In this document: piece by piece, positions 45,854 through 53,654 of the stretch
Numbering within the stretch: the first letter of the stretch is position 1
Layout: each line of letters opens with the position of its first letter
Source of the DNA: Pseudomonadota bacterium
Lineage (GTDB): Bacteria > Pseudomonadota > Gammaproteobacteria > Xanthomonadales > SZUA-38
Assembly: GCA_039033415.1 (NCBI GenBank)
Contig: JBCCCR010000002.1
Coordinates: 226,581-290,580 of the forward strand
DNA: 64,000 nucleotides
Direction: 5' to 3'
Position numbers and translations under genes: made by a program
Notes under the pieces: generated by a model
What the model saw: the letters and a program-made list of their open reading frames with translations, nothing else
The model's database searches: none
What the model was told of the DNA's origin: nothing

Positions 45854-47851
45854 ATGTCCGTTAGTTACACATTCAACCCGGCCCTGTCCCCGGCTCCGGA
45901 AAAGATGCCCCGGCGTGTCGGGATTATCGGCTGCGGCACGATCGGTCCGGATATCGGCTACTACCTCAAGAGCGCCATTCCCGGGCTCGAGCTCGTCATG
46001 GTCGACGTGGTCGAGGACGCCCTAGGCCGGGCGATCGAACGCATCGAGGCCTACGCTCAAAAGGGCCTGGACCGGCGCAAGCTTAGCCCCGCGCAGGCCG
46101 AGGACGTCGTCAAACACCTGACCGCCAGCACCGACTACGGCAAGCTGGCCGGCTGCGACTGGGTGATCGAAGCCGCCACGGAAAACCTGGAGCTGAAGCG
46201 CCGGATCTTTTCTGACATCGAGGCGGTGGTTGAGCCTGACGCTATGATCACTTCGAATACCAGCTCACTGCCGGCCGAACGGATGTTCTCCCGCCTCGAC
46301 CATCCCGAGCGGGCCACGGTGACTCACTTTTTTGCCCCGGCCTTCAAGAACCCCGCGGTCGAAGTGATCGACTGGCACGGGGCTGATCCAGAAGTGATCA
46401 CCGCGCTGCGCTGGATTTTCTATGCCACCAGCAAGACGCCGATGATGACCTCCGACGACGTCTGCTTCATGCTCGACCGGATTTTCGACAACTGGTGCAA
46501 CGAGGCGGCTCTGCTGCTGGACGAGGCAACACCCTCACAGATTGACAGCGTGGCGATGGCGTACGTTCACGCCGGTCCGTTTCACGTGCTGAACCTCGCC
46601 AACGGCAACCCGATCATTATCGAGACAAACCGGCTGCAGCAGGAAGAGGAAGGCGACCACTACGCGCCCGCTGCGGTGTTCGAGTCGGATCCGCGGTGGG
46701 AGACGGTGCCGCCGGCGGGGCCCATCGAGGTGGACCCGGTGCTGGCCCGCCGGATTAGCGATCGCCTGCTCGGCATTCTGTTTTCCCAGAGCGCCGACAT
46801 ACTGAGCCGCAACATCGGCGCGCCCGAAGATCTCGACCTTGGGTGCCGCCTGGCCTTTGGCTTCCGCGATGGCCCCCTCGCGATGATGCAGCAGCTCGGC
46901 GGAGACGAAGTCACGCGCATCGCCGACGAGTTTGCGCAATGGAAGCCCGCGATGCCGCGCGGTGACTCAGCGCTTGAGACGGCCATGAAGGCGCGCCGCT
47001 TTATTGGCGTGGATCACTTTCGCGATGCGGCGCTGATCACGCTGCGCCGGCCCGACGCGCTCAACGCGCTGCACGACGAGATGACCGACGAAATCCTGGT
47101 GGAGCTGGAGCGCGCGGAGGCCGACCCGGAGATCAACGCCATCATTATCACCGGCTACGGGACCCAGGCCTTCTGTTCCGGCGCGGATATCGGGCGCTTT
47201 CCACAGCTCTTAGGCGACCACGACGCGTGCGTGGAATACGCCCGGGCCTGCTCGCGCCTACTGCTACGCATGGACACCTGCAGCAAGCCGATCATTGCCG
47301 CGCTCAACGGGTTCGCTCTCGGCGGCGGACTGGAGCTTGCGCTGCGGTGCGACGCAATGGTCATGATGGACAGCGCGTACCTGCAGTTTCCCGAGATCTC
47401 GCTCGGTATTGCCCCGGGCATCGGCGCCCTGGCCGTGCCCTATCGGCGCCACCCGAGCGCTGCCACCACGTTCCACGACATGATCATGAGGGCCGAGCGG
47501 CTGTCGGCCGAGAAAGCCGAGAGCCTGGGCGTCGTGCAATCGCTGGCCGGCACGCCGAGCGAGCTTTTTGACCAGGCGCTGGCTGCAGCAACTATCATCA
47601 ACGAGCAGGGCAAGCCCTCGCTGGATGCGCCGGTCTCGGTGGAAACCGTCAGCGCGGAGACTCGCTTCAGCGCCGAGGTGGCCCAGATCATGGCCAGGGC
47701 CATCACCGATGCTGCGGGAGCCAGCAGCCTCAACGACGCGCTTGAAATCGGCTATCACGCTTTCGGGGACACCGGCATGACCGCCGCCGCGCGCGAAGGT
47801 ATTGATGCCTTCCTGGAACGGCGCAAGCCCGACTTCGCCAAGACCGGATGA
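45854..47851 (+). CDS. 3-hydroxyacyl-CoA dehydrogenase / enoyl-CoA hydratase fusion (reversed FadB/FadJ order)
   Basis: 665 residues. The N-terminal half is the dehydrogenase: NAD motif VGIIGCGTIGPDIGYYL (about 22-38), NTSSLPAERM, the catalytic His in THFFAPAF and the C-terminal dehydrogenase domain to about 390. The C-terminal half is a crotonase: VDHFRDAALITLRRPDALNA, GADIGRF, ALNGFALGGGLELALRCDAM and PEISLGIAPGIGA, with both catalytic-site Glu present. FadB and FadJ place the hydratase first, so the order here is reversed, as in some archaeal enzymes. It oxidises and hydrates an acyl-CoA. Its stop overlaps the VOC gene (ATGA). Confidence 0.92.
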   Translation: MSVSYTFNPALSPAPEKMPRRVGIIGCGTIGPDIGYYLKSAIPGLELVMVDVVEDALGRAIERIEAYAQKGLDRRKLSPAQAEDVVKHLTASTDYGKLAGCDWVIEAATENLELKRRIFSDIEAVVEPDAMITSNTSSLPAERMFSRLDHPERATVTHFFAPAFKNPAVEVIDWHGADPEVITALRWIFYATSKTPMMTSDDVCFMLDRIFDNWCNEAALLLDEATPSQIDSVAMAYVHAGPFHVLNLANGNPIIIETNRLQQEEEGDHYAPAAVFESDPRWETVPPAGPIEVDPVLARRISDRLLGILFSQSADILSRNIGAPEDLDLGCRLAFGFRDGPLAMMQQLGGDEVTRIADEFAQWKPAMPRGDSALETAMKARRFIGVDHFRDAALITLRRPDALNALHDEMTDEILVELERAEADPEINAIIITGYGTQAFCSGADIGRFPQLLGDHDACVEYARACSRLLLRMDTCSKPIIAALNGFALGGGLELALRCDAMVMMDSAYLQFPEISLGIAPGIGALAVPYRRHPSAATTFHDMIMRAERLSAEKAESLGVVQSLAGTPSELFDQALAAATIINEQGKPSLDAPVSVETVSAETRFSAEVAQIMARAITDAAGASSLNDALEIGYHAFGDTGMTAAAREGIDAFLERRKPDFAKTG

Positions 47852-48309
47852 GCAGCGGGCCGCAGATCCTCAAACCTCTGGAGCTGGGCATCATCGTCAG
47901 CAATCTCGAGACATCGAAGACCTTCTACGGCGACTATCTGGGCCTTGAGCCTCAGCGGGAAATCTCGATCAGCGCCGACGTCGGCGCACGAACCGGCGTA
48001 GCGAGAGAGGGCTTCACTATCTACCGCTTCATCGCCCCTTGCGGAACGGTGATTAAGCTTTTGAAACGATCCGGCCCTCAGTCGGACCGGGCTGCCGTCA
48101 GATCAGAGCAATGTTCACGGCTGGCTGATACGTTTCTGACATTGGTGGTTGACGATCTGGAGGCGCTAACCGAACGGCTAACCAGCGAGGGCGTCGCTGG
48201 GCCGGAGGGCGAAGCTCAGATCAAGATCGTTCGCCCGGGCATGCGGCTCGCTTTTGTCCACGACCCCGACGGTTATCCCATCGAGCTGGTGGAGTACAGC
48301 GACGCCTGA
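47848..48309 (+). CDS. VOC-superfamily (glyoxalase-fold) protein
   Basis: 153 residues. Two beta-alpha-beta-beta-beta modules: the first starts LELGIIVSNLETSKTFYGDY with LGLEP, and the second ends PGMRLAFVHDPDGYPIELVEY with the C-terminal Glu used as metal ligand. Members are lyases, epimerases, dioxygenases or binding proteins. ATG overlaps the stop of the fusion gene (ATGA), suggesting a role in the same acyl-CoA pathway, for example as methylmalonyl-CoA-epimerase-like. Converges with the aminotransferase gene. Confidence 0.85.
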   Translation: MSSGPQILKPLELGIIVSNLETSKTFYGDYLGLEPQREISISADVGARTGVAREGFTIYRFIAPCGTVIKLLKRSGPQSDRAAVRSEQCSRLADTFLTLVVDDLEALTERLTSEGVAGPEGEAQIKIVRPGMRLAFVHDPDGYPIELVEYSDA

Positions 48310-48322
48310 CGGCCCGGCGGCA

Positions 48323-49516
48323 CTAGCCTCCCGCCCTGACCTGGGCGAAACCGCTGTTTAGATATTTCGCCATTCGGTCGAGCGCTTCTTCGATACGCTC
48401 ATGGGGCTCAGACCCGAAGCACAGGCGCACGTGGCCTTCCCCCATGGGTCCATAGAAGGTGCCGGACTCAACCACCACGTGGGCATGATCGAGCATCTCG
48501 TCGGCAAAATCCTGCGAGGACAGGCCCGTGCCTCGAATGTCGGGGAAGGCATAGACCGATCCTTCGGGCGCGCGGCACTCGACGCCGGTCAACGCGTTCA
48601 GTCCAGCAACCGTCAGATCTCGGCGCCGCGTGTCCTCGGCATGGATCGCGGCGCGCGGTGCCGGGTCGCCGGTCAGCGCCGCCAGCGCGCCGTACTGGGA
48701 AAACACGTTTACATGGGTCACGTCGGCGATGGTGATCTGCAGCAGCGCCGGAATGAAGCTCGGGTTGGCAGCGATATAGCCGAGGCGCCAGCCGTCCATC
48801 GCGTGGGACTTCGTGAAGGCAAACAGGCTAAACGTCCGCTCAGCCATGCCGGGCAGCGAGGCGATGCTGACGTGCTCAACGTCGTCGAAGACAATTTCCT
48901 CGTAGACCTCGTCGCTCAGCACAAGCAGGTCGTGCTTGATGGCCAGATCAGCAACCGACTGCAGCTCCTCGCGGGTGTAGACCCGGCCGGTCGGATTCGA
49001 CGGGTTCACCAGCAGGATCATGCGCGTGCGCGGTGTGATTCTGGCTTCGATGGCCGCGGCGTCGATGGTATACCCGTTTTCCCGGTCCAGCGGCGCAAAC
49101 ACCGGCACGCCGCCGGCAAGCTCGATCTTGCTAATGTGCTGCGGATAATAGGGTTCCAGGATAATGGCTTCGTCACCGGGATCAATCGCCGCGAAAAACA
49201 CCGCGAACGACGCGTGGGTGAGGCCATTGGTGACGATGATCTGACCCGGGTCGACATCAAGCTTTTTCTCATTTCGCAGGCGATCGGCAATCGCCTCGCG
49301 CAGCACCGTCTCGCCGGGAAACTCCCCATAGTGGACCACGCCGTCGTCCAGGGCCTTCTTGGTAGCCTCCTTAATGTGGGTTGGCGTATCGAAATTCGGC
49401 TTGCCGACCTCGAGATGAATCAGATCGACGCCGGCGTATTTTGGCTGACGAGCTTTTTGATACATGCCGAAACTGGACGGCGTGCTCTCGGCAATACGGT
49501 TGGCTGGCCACTTCAT
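48323..49516 (-). CDS. PLP-dependent aminotransferase, class I/II
   Basis: 397 residues, the aspartate-aminotransferase fold. HLEVGKPNFDTP, VTNGLTHASFAVFFAA, NPSNPTGRVYTREEL and the PLP Lys in FTKSHAMDGWRLGY are canonical; the substrate Arg is near GHVRLCFGSEP. It moves an amino group between an amino acid and a 2-oxo acid. It lies 44 bp after the CDGSH-bicupin gene on the same strand, probably one operon. The divergent sodium:amino-acid symporter and the class V aminotransferase next to it suggest an amino-acid theme for this section. Confidence 0.92.
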   Translation of the reverse strand: MKWPANRIAESTPSSFGMYQKARQPKYAGVDLIHLEVGKPNFDTPTHIKEATKKALDDGVVHYGEFPGETVLREAIADRLRNEKKLDVDPGQIIVTNGLTHASFAVFFAAIDPGDEAIILEPYYPQHISKIELAGGVPVFAPLDRENGYTIDAAAIEARITPRTRMILLVNPSNPTGRVYTREELQSVADLAIKHDLLVLSDEVYEEIVFDDVEHVSIASLPGMAERTFSLFAFTKSHAMDGWRLGYIAANPSFIPALLQITIADVTHVNVFSQYGALAALTGDPAPRAAIHAEDTRRRDLTVAGLNALTGVECRAPEGSVYAFPDIRGTGLSSQDFADEMLDHAHVVVESGTFYGPMGEGHVRLCFGSEPHERIEEALDRMAKYLNSGFAQVRAGG

Positions 49517-49560
49517 AGCGAGTTTCCCTGGACGGTGCCCCCGGCGTTCCCGGCCGACGG

Positions 49561-50667
49561 TCAGTAGTTAATCGAAGGATTGTCACCGGGATAGATGACC
49601 CCGACAACGTCCATCCCGGCTTCGTTCGTTGCCTGCAGCGAGTGCTCGCACTTGGCCGGTAGAAAAATGACGTCGCCGGCCTCCACCGGTGCCCGCCCGG
49701 TTTCGGTCCACATCATTCCTTCTCCGCGCAAAATGATCAGCGCCTCCTCATAGAGATGCCGGTGCGGTGCAGCCTTGGACTCGGGGATGTGGCCGATGAA
49801 CTGCGTGGCCACGTCTGAGCCAATCGTTTTGTCGACCAGCATCTGGAAATAGCGCGGCCCCATCTCATCGCGTTTCCCGGCGTCGACCGACACACGACGC
49901 TGGGGGTGATCAGCGTCAAAAACCGACGCCTGTGTCGGTGAAAACTGCGGCTCATCGGCAGCCGAGCAGGCGGAGATGTAAACCTCCAGCTGGATCTCAG
50001 GGTGCAGCTGAAAATCTTCTCCGGGGCGGATATAGACGCCGCTGTCGGCCTCGATGTCCATCAGTTTCCCGCCGATGTTGATCGTGCCGCGACCCGCCGA
50101 GATGAACAGCACGACATGCCGATCCCCGAAGCTGATGAAGTCGGTTCGCTGGTCGGCCAGCGCGTGAAACTGGGACTGATAAACGGCGCCCTGGGCCGGT
50201 GAGATCACCCGGCAGTAGCTTAAGCCCGTCTCCTTGAACCGACCCGCGCGGGAGGTGGAAAAAACGTAGCAGTTGTCGTCGAGCGCTGAGGCCGACGTTG
50301 CGGCATCGAAGCGCCGCAGCGGGATCGCTCGATTTTCAGGGCTGCCCGGATCATCGAGCAGGTAAGCACCGGGAATGGCGTTGTGGCTGCCGTCGCAGTG
50401 GGGGCCATCTTGGGTCTTTTTGCAGTTGCAGAACAGCACCTCTTCACCATCATGCTGCCCCTCGTACATCACCGGTTCAATGCCCGTGCCCTTGTGGGAA
50501 CCGTCACAGAACGGCTGCCGCTTCGACAGACCGCACGCGCACCAGAAATACTTCCGCCCTTGGCGAAGCTCCTGATAGCTTGGCTTGACGTCGGCGATCG
50601 CCGGCAGTTCAGCGGTAGACAGGTTTTCCTCGACGGGTTTTTCTGGTGCTTCCGACGTCTGTCCCAC
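49561..50667 (-). CDS. Double CDGSH iron-sulfur domain fused to a bicupin
   Basis: 368 residues from GTG 50667, chosen for GAGGGA 8 nt upstream; TTG 50739 is a possible longer start. Two complete CDGSH motifs lie near the N-terminus: CACGLSKRQPFCDGSH (C43, C45, C54, H58) and CNCKKTQDGPHCDGSH (C80, C82, C91, H95). Each can hold a [2Fe-2S] cluster with three Cys and one His. Two cupin barrels follow, at about 150-235 and 290-360, the second with HRHLYEEALIILRGEG. It may be a redox-gated or iron-loaded dioxygenase/binding protein. No homologous fusion with known function comes to mind. Confidence 0.85.
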   Translation of the reverse strand: MGQTSEAPEKPVEENLSTAELPAIADVKPSYQELRQGRKYFWCACGLSKRQPFCDGSHKGTGIEPVMYEGQHDGEEVLFCNCKKTQDGPHCDGSHNAIPGAYLLDDPGSPENRAIPLRRFDAATSASALDDNCYVFSTSRAGRFKETGLSYCRVISPAQGAVYQSQFHALADQRTDFISFGDRHVVLFISAGRGTINIGGKLMDIEADSGVYIRPGEDFQLHPEIQLEVYISACSAADEPQFSPTQASVFDADHPQRRVSVDAGKRDEMGPRYFQMLVDKTIGSDVATQFIGHIPESKAAPHRHLYEEALIILRGEGMMWTETGRAPVEAGDVIFLPAKCEHSLQATNEAGMDVVGVIYPGDNPSINY

Positions 50668-50868
50668 GACGAGTCCCTCGGGTGTTGCAGCATCCCAGAA
50701 TACGCGGATTAGCCGGCCCGGAAAACCCTTGTAAAGCAACGCCGCGCCAACCCATCACCATCCGCGGCCTGCTACCATGCGCGCTCTGCGCCGCGGTCAC
50801 CGCAGGGGTTCTTAATCACCCCTACGCGCCCGCCGCATCGCTTTAGGCCCAGACCACACATAAAAGGC

Positions 50869-52188
50869 ATGCAGGAAAAATCGGAAAAAGCCCGCTTCTC
50901 TTCTTTTCTCACGACCGTCATGACGCTGCTCGGCGTCGCGCTGGGTCTGGGCAACGTTTGGCGCTTTCCTTACATGATGGGCACCAACGGGGGCAGCGCG
51001 TTTCTGCTCGTGTTTATCGTGCTGATGGTGGTGATTGCCGTCCCGGCCATGATGTGTGAACTGGCGCTGGCTCGCAGCAAGCGGGGCGCAACAATCACGG
51101 TGCTCACGGAGAGCTTTGGCCCGTTTGGCCGGTTCCTCGGCTACGTGCTGGTGGCCTCGGTTTTTGTCGCCGGCTCTTATTACACGCTTGTGGTGGCCAA
51201 CGTCTTTTACAGCGCCTGGTTTTCGATGATCTACGGCTTTAGCGACGGCAACCTGGGTGAATTCGCCGCGAGCCTGGCGAGCGAGGGACAGCAATATCTC
51301 GTGGCAGTGGCCGTCCTCTGGGCCGCACTGTTCGTAATCTGGCGCGGCCTGAAGGGCGGCATCGAGCGGGTCAGTGACACGTTTGTGCCCTTTTTTTTCC
51401 TGGTCGCAGTGTATCTCGGCTACGTGGCGCTGACGTTGCCGGGCGCCAGGGAAGCCGTAGCCGAGTTCATGCGACCCGACTTCTCCCAGATCGGCATCCG
51501 GGAACTGTCGGCGGCGCTGGGCCAGTGCTTCTTCTCGCTCGGGCTTGGCGCCACCTTCGCCATGGTCTATGGGAAATTCATCAGCGAGAACCAGAAGGTC
51601 GGGTCGCTGGCGCTGATCGCCGCCGCCGGCGACACCTCAGCCTCCGTGCTGGCCGCGGTGTTCATCGTGCCGACCATCATGGTGTTCGGCCTGCCGCTCG
51701 ATTCAGGCCCGACTCTGCTTTTTGACACGGTACCGACCCTGCTGGCGCAGATGGACAACGGCCGCTGGGTGGGGTCGCTGCTGCTGCTCGCGCTGTCGCT
51801 CGTGGCTTTCCTGTCGGTTGTCGCGGTATTTCAGGTCGTCACCGTATCGTTGGGCGAGCAGCGCATTGGCGCGCGGCTGGGCCGGGCGCGACTGCTGATC
51901 CTGATCGGACTGGCTGAGACGGCGCTCATCGCCTGGCCGGCCTGGCGTCCCGAAATTATCGGCCCGCTCGATCTGATTATCGGCTCGTGGTTCATGGTGA
52001 CCGGCGGGATGCTGGCGGTCATCGCGATCACCTGGTCGTACACGCGCTCTGACGCGCTGGCGGAGATCTTCAGCGGCGGTCAGGCAGGACGGCGTCATCA
52101 CATGCTTTTTCTCTGGATGCGCTACCTTATTCCGATCGCCCTGTTTTCGATTGTTGCGGGTTCTATCTATGACACCATCACCAGCTAG
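50869..52188 (+). CDS. Sodium:neurotransmitter symporter (NSS) family transporter
   Basis: 439 residues, with about 12 membrane segments. The TM1 Na+ and substrate motif is VALGLGNVWRFPYMMGTNGG, and NSS features include AVPAMMCELALARSKRG. It imports an amino acid or related small amine with Na+. It diverges from the CDGSH-bicupin gene and its end overlaps the start of a class V aminotransferase by 20 bp, so carrier and enzyme are coupled. The substrate is probably an amino acid used by that enzyme, or by the class I aminotransferase. Confidence 0.9.
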   Translation: MQEKSEKARFSSFLTTVMTLLGVALGLGNVWRFPYMMGTNGGSAFLLVFIVLMVVIAVPAMMCELALARSKRGATITVLTESFGPFGRFLGYVLVASVFVAGSYYTLVVANVFYSAWFSMIYGFSDGNLGEFAASLASEGQQYLVAVAVLWAALFVIWRGLKGGIERVSDTFVPFFFLVAVYLGYVALTLPGAREAVAEFMRPDFSQIGIRELSAALGQCFFSLGLGATFAMVYGKFISENQKVGSLALIAAAGDTSASVLAAVFIVPTIMVFGLPLDSGPTLLFDTVPTLLAQMDNGRWVGSLLLLALSLVAFLSVVAVFQVVTVSLGEQRIGARLGRARLLILIGLAETALIAWPAWRPEIIGPLDLIIGSWFMVTGGMLAVIAITWSYTRSDALAEIFSGGQAGRRHHMLFLWMRYLIPIALFSIVAGSIYDTITS

Positions 52189-53353
52189 CTCTCTGGCCGC
52201 TGCACCGGCCGACGCCGTGGAAGTGCTGCGCGCCCATTTCCCGATCCTCGCCAGCAAAACATACTTCAACGCGTGCTCCTACGGGCCGCTGTCCGTCGAG
52301 GTTGAAGCGGCGCTTCAGGAATACATGAACATCCGCCACGCGCAGGGTGCGCGCTGGGATATTTACGTCGACAAAGCTGAGAACACCCGTCAGATGCTGG
52401 GTGAGCTGCTCGGCTGTGACCCTAACGACGTGTCGATCTCAACGTCGGTCAGTCAGTCGCTCAATACGCTGCTGTCGGCGTTTGATTTTGACGGCCCCCG
52501 CCGGAATATTGTTACGACCGACTTCGATTTCCCGACCACCGCCCAGATCCTGCTGGCGCAGGAAGGGCGCGGCGCGAAGGTGAAGCGGGTGAAGGCTGAC
52601 GATTCCGGCACAGCGCTGAACATGGCGCGGTTCGATGAACTGATCGACAAGCAGACGCTCCTGGTCCAGGTCCCGCTGGTCTGCTACCGCAACGGCGTCT
52701 GGACCGATATCGATCCGATCATCGAACTGGCGCATGCCCGGGGCGCCCTCGTGTTGGTCGATGCCTACCAGGCGATCGGGACACGCGCCTATGACGTCAG
52801 CGCGTCCGGCGCAGATTTTCTGGTCGGCGGCTGTACCAAGTATCTGCTGGCCGGCGCGGGCACTGGCTTCATGTACGTCCGGGACGCCCGAGGAAACGGG
52901 CTGCAGCCAATCGCCACCGGCTGGTTCGCGCAGTCCAATCCCTACGCCATGGACATTTATCATCACGAGCCGCACGATACGGCGCGCCGCTTCGAGGCGG
53001 GCACGCCAAACGCCGTTGGCCTATTTGCGGCGGAGGCTGGACTCAAGCTGCTGCTGGATGTCGGCATGGAGACGGTGGAGGCCAACATCGCGGCCGTAAC
53101 CGATCTGCTCAAAGAAATGGTGGCTCGCAACGGCTGGCACCTTGTGACTCCGGATCATCACCATGGCGCCATGCTTGCCATCCGCTCTACGGATGCCCCG
53201 GCCCTGGTCGAGCGTCTCGAAGCGCGCGGCGTGATTCTCACCGAGCGCGATAACAATATCCGAGTCGCACCACACTTTTACAACAACGCCGCGGACGTCG
53301 AGCAGCTGGAACTGGCGCTGCAGGCCGAAGCATCGCTGCTGGCGAAAGGCTGA
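52169..53353 (+). CDS. Aminotransferase class V (cysteine-desulfurase/kynureninase-like fold)
   Basis: 394 residues from ATG 52169; an upstream TTG at 52151 is possible. The fold is shown by FPILASKTYFNACSYGPLS, VDAYQAIGTRAYDVSASGAD and the PLP Lys in VGGCTKYLLAG, with APHFYNNAADVEQL at the C-terminus. Members include isopenicillin-N epimerase-like and kynureninase-like enzymes; the reaction is not determined. Co-transcribed and overlapping with the NSS transporter, so it probably acts on the imported compound. Confidence 0.87.
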   Translation: MTPSPASSLAAAPADAVEVLRAHFPILASKTYFNACSYGPLSVEVEAALQEYMNIRHAQGARWDIYVDKAENTRQMLGELLGCDPNDVSISTSVSQSLNTLLSAFDFDGPRRNIVTTDFDFPTTAQILLAQEGRGAKVKRVKADDSGTALNMARFDELIDKQTLLVQVPLVCYRNGVWTDIDPIIELAHARGALVLVDAYQAIGTRAYDVSASGADFLVGGCTKYLLAGAGTGFMYVRDARGNGLQPIATGWFAQSNPYAMDIYHHEPHDTARRFEAGTPNAVGLFAAEAGLKLLLDVGMETVEANIAAVTDLLKEMVARNGWHLVTPDHHHGAMLAIRSTDAPALVERLEARGVILTERDNNIRVAPHFYNNAADVEQLELALQAEASLLAKG

Positions 53354-53654
53354 CTAAGTAGATCGGGCACCAGCAGAACCAATTTGTGGCTGGCGGCTGG
53401 CAACGTGACCAGCGTTATGACGAGCAGCAGGAACCGACGACACGTCACCCTAATTCTGCCAAAACGGCAGTTTGAAAGTGTCGACCGGCAGCGGTGAAGT
53501 TTGAGCGCCTGAGAGCGAGGGGTCGTTGGCTCTTGCCATGCGGCCTTTGCGAAATTGAGGCCCCAAGTCGCTTGATCCGGCAACCGACCCCCCTCAGCTT
53601 TGCCTCAGCCCCAATACGCGTTAGCTTGGGCAGCAGGTTTAGGGGAGTGGTCGT
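53354..53654. other. 301-bp intergenic region
   Basis: No coding potential beyond short chance ORFs. A weak hairpin CTGCC-aaaac-GGCAG followed by TTTG at 53456-53473 may terminate the aminotransferase transcript. The stretch ends in a strong GGGGAG ribosome binding site for the next gene. Confidence 0.55.

Noticed and set aside
48401-49567. 388-codon plus-strand frame opposite the class I aminotransferase
   Set aside because: Antisense shadow of a gene with a full set of aminotransferase motifs.
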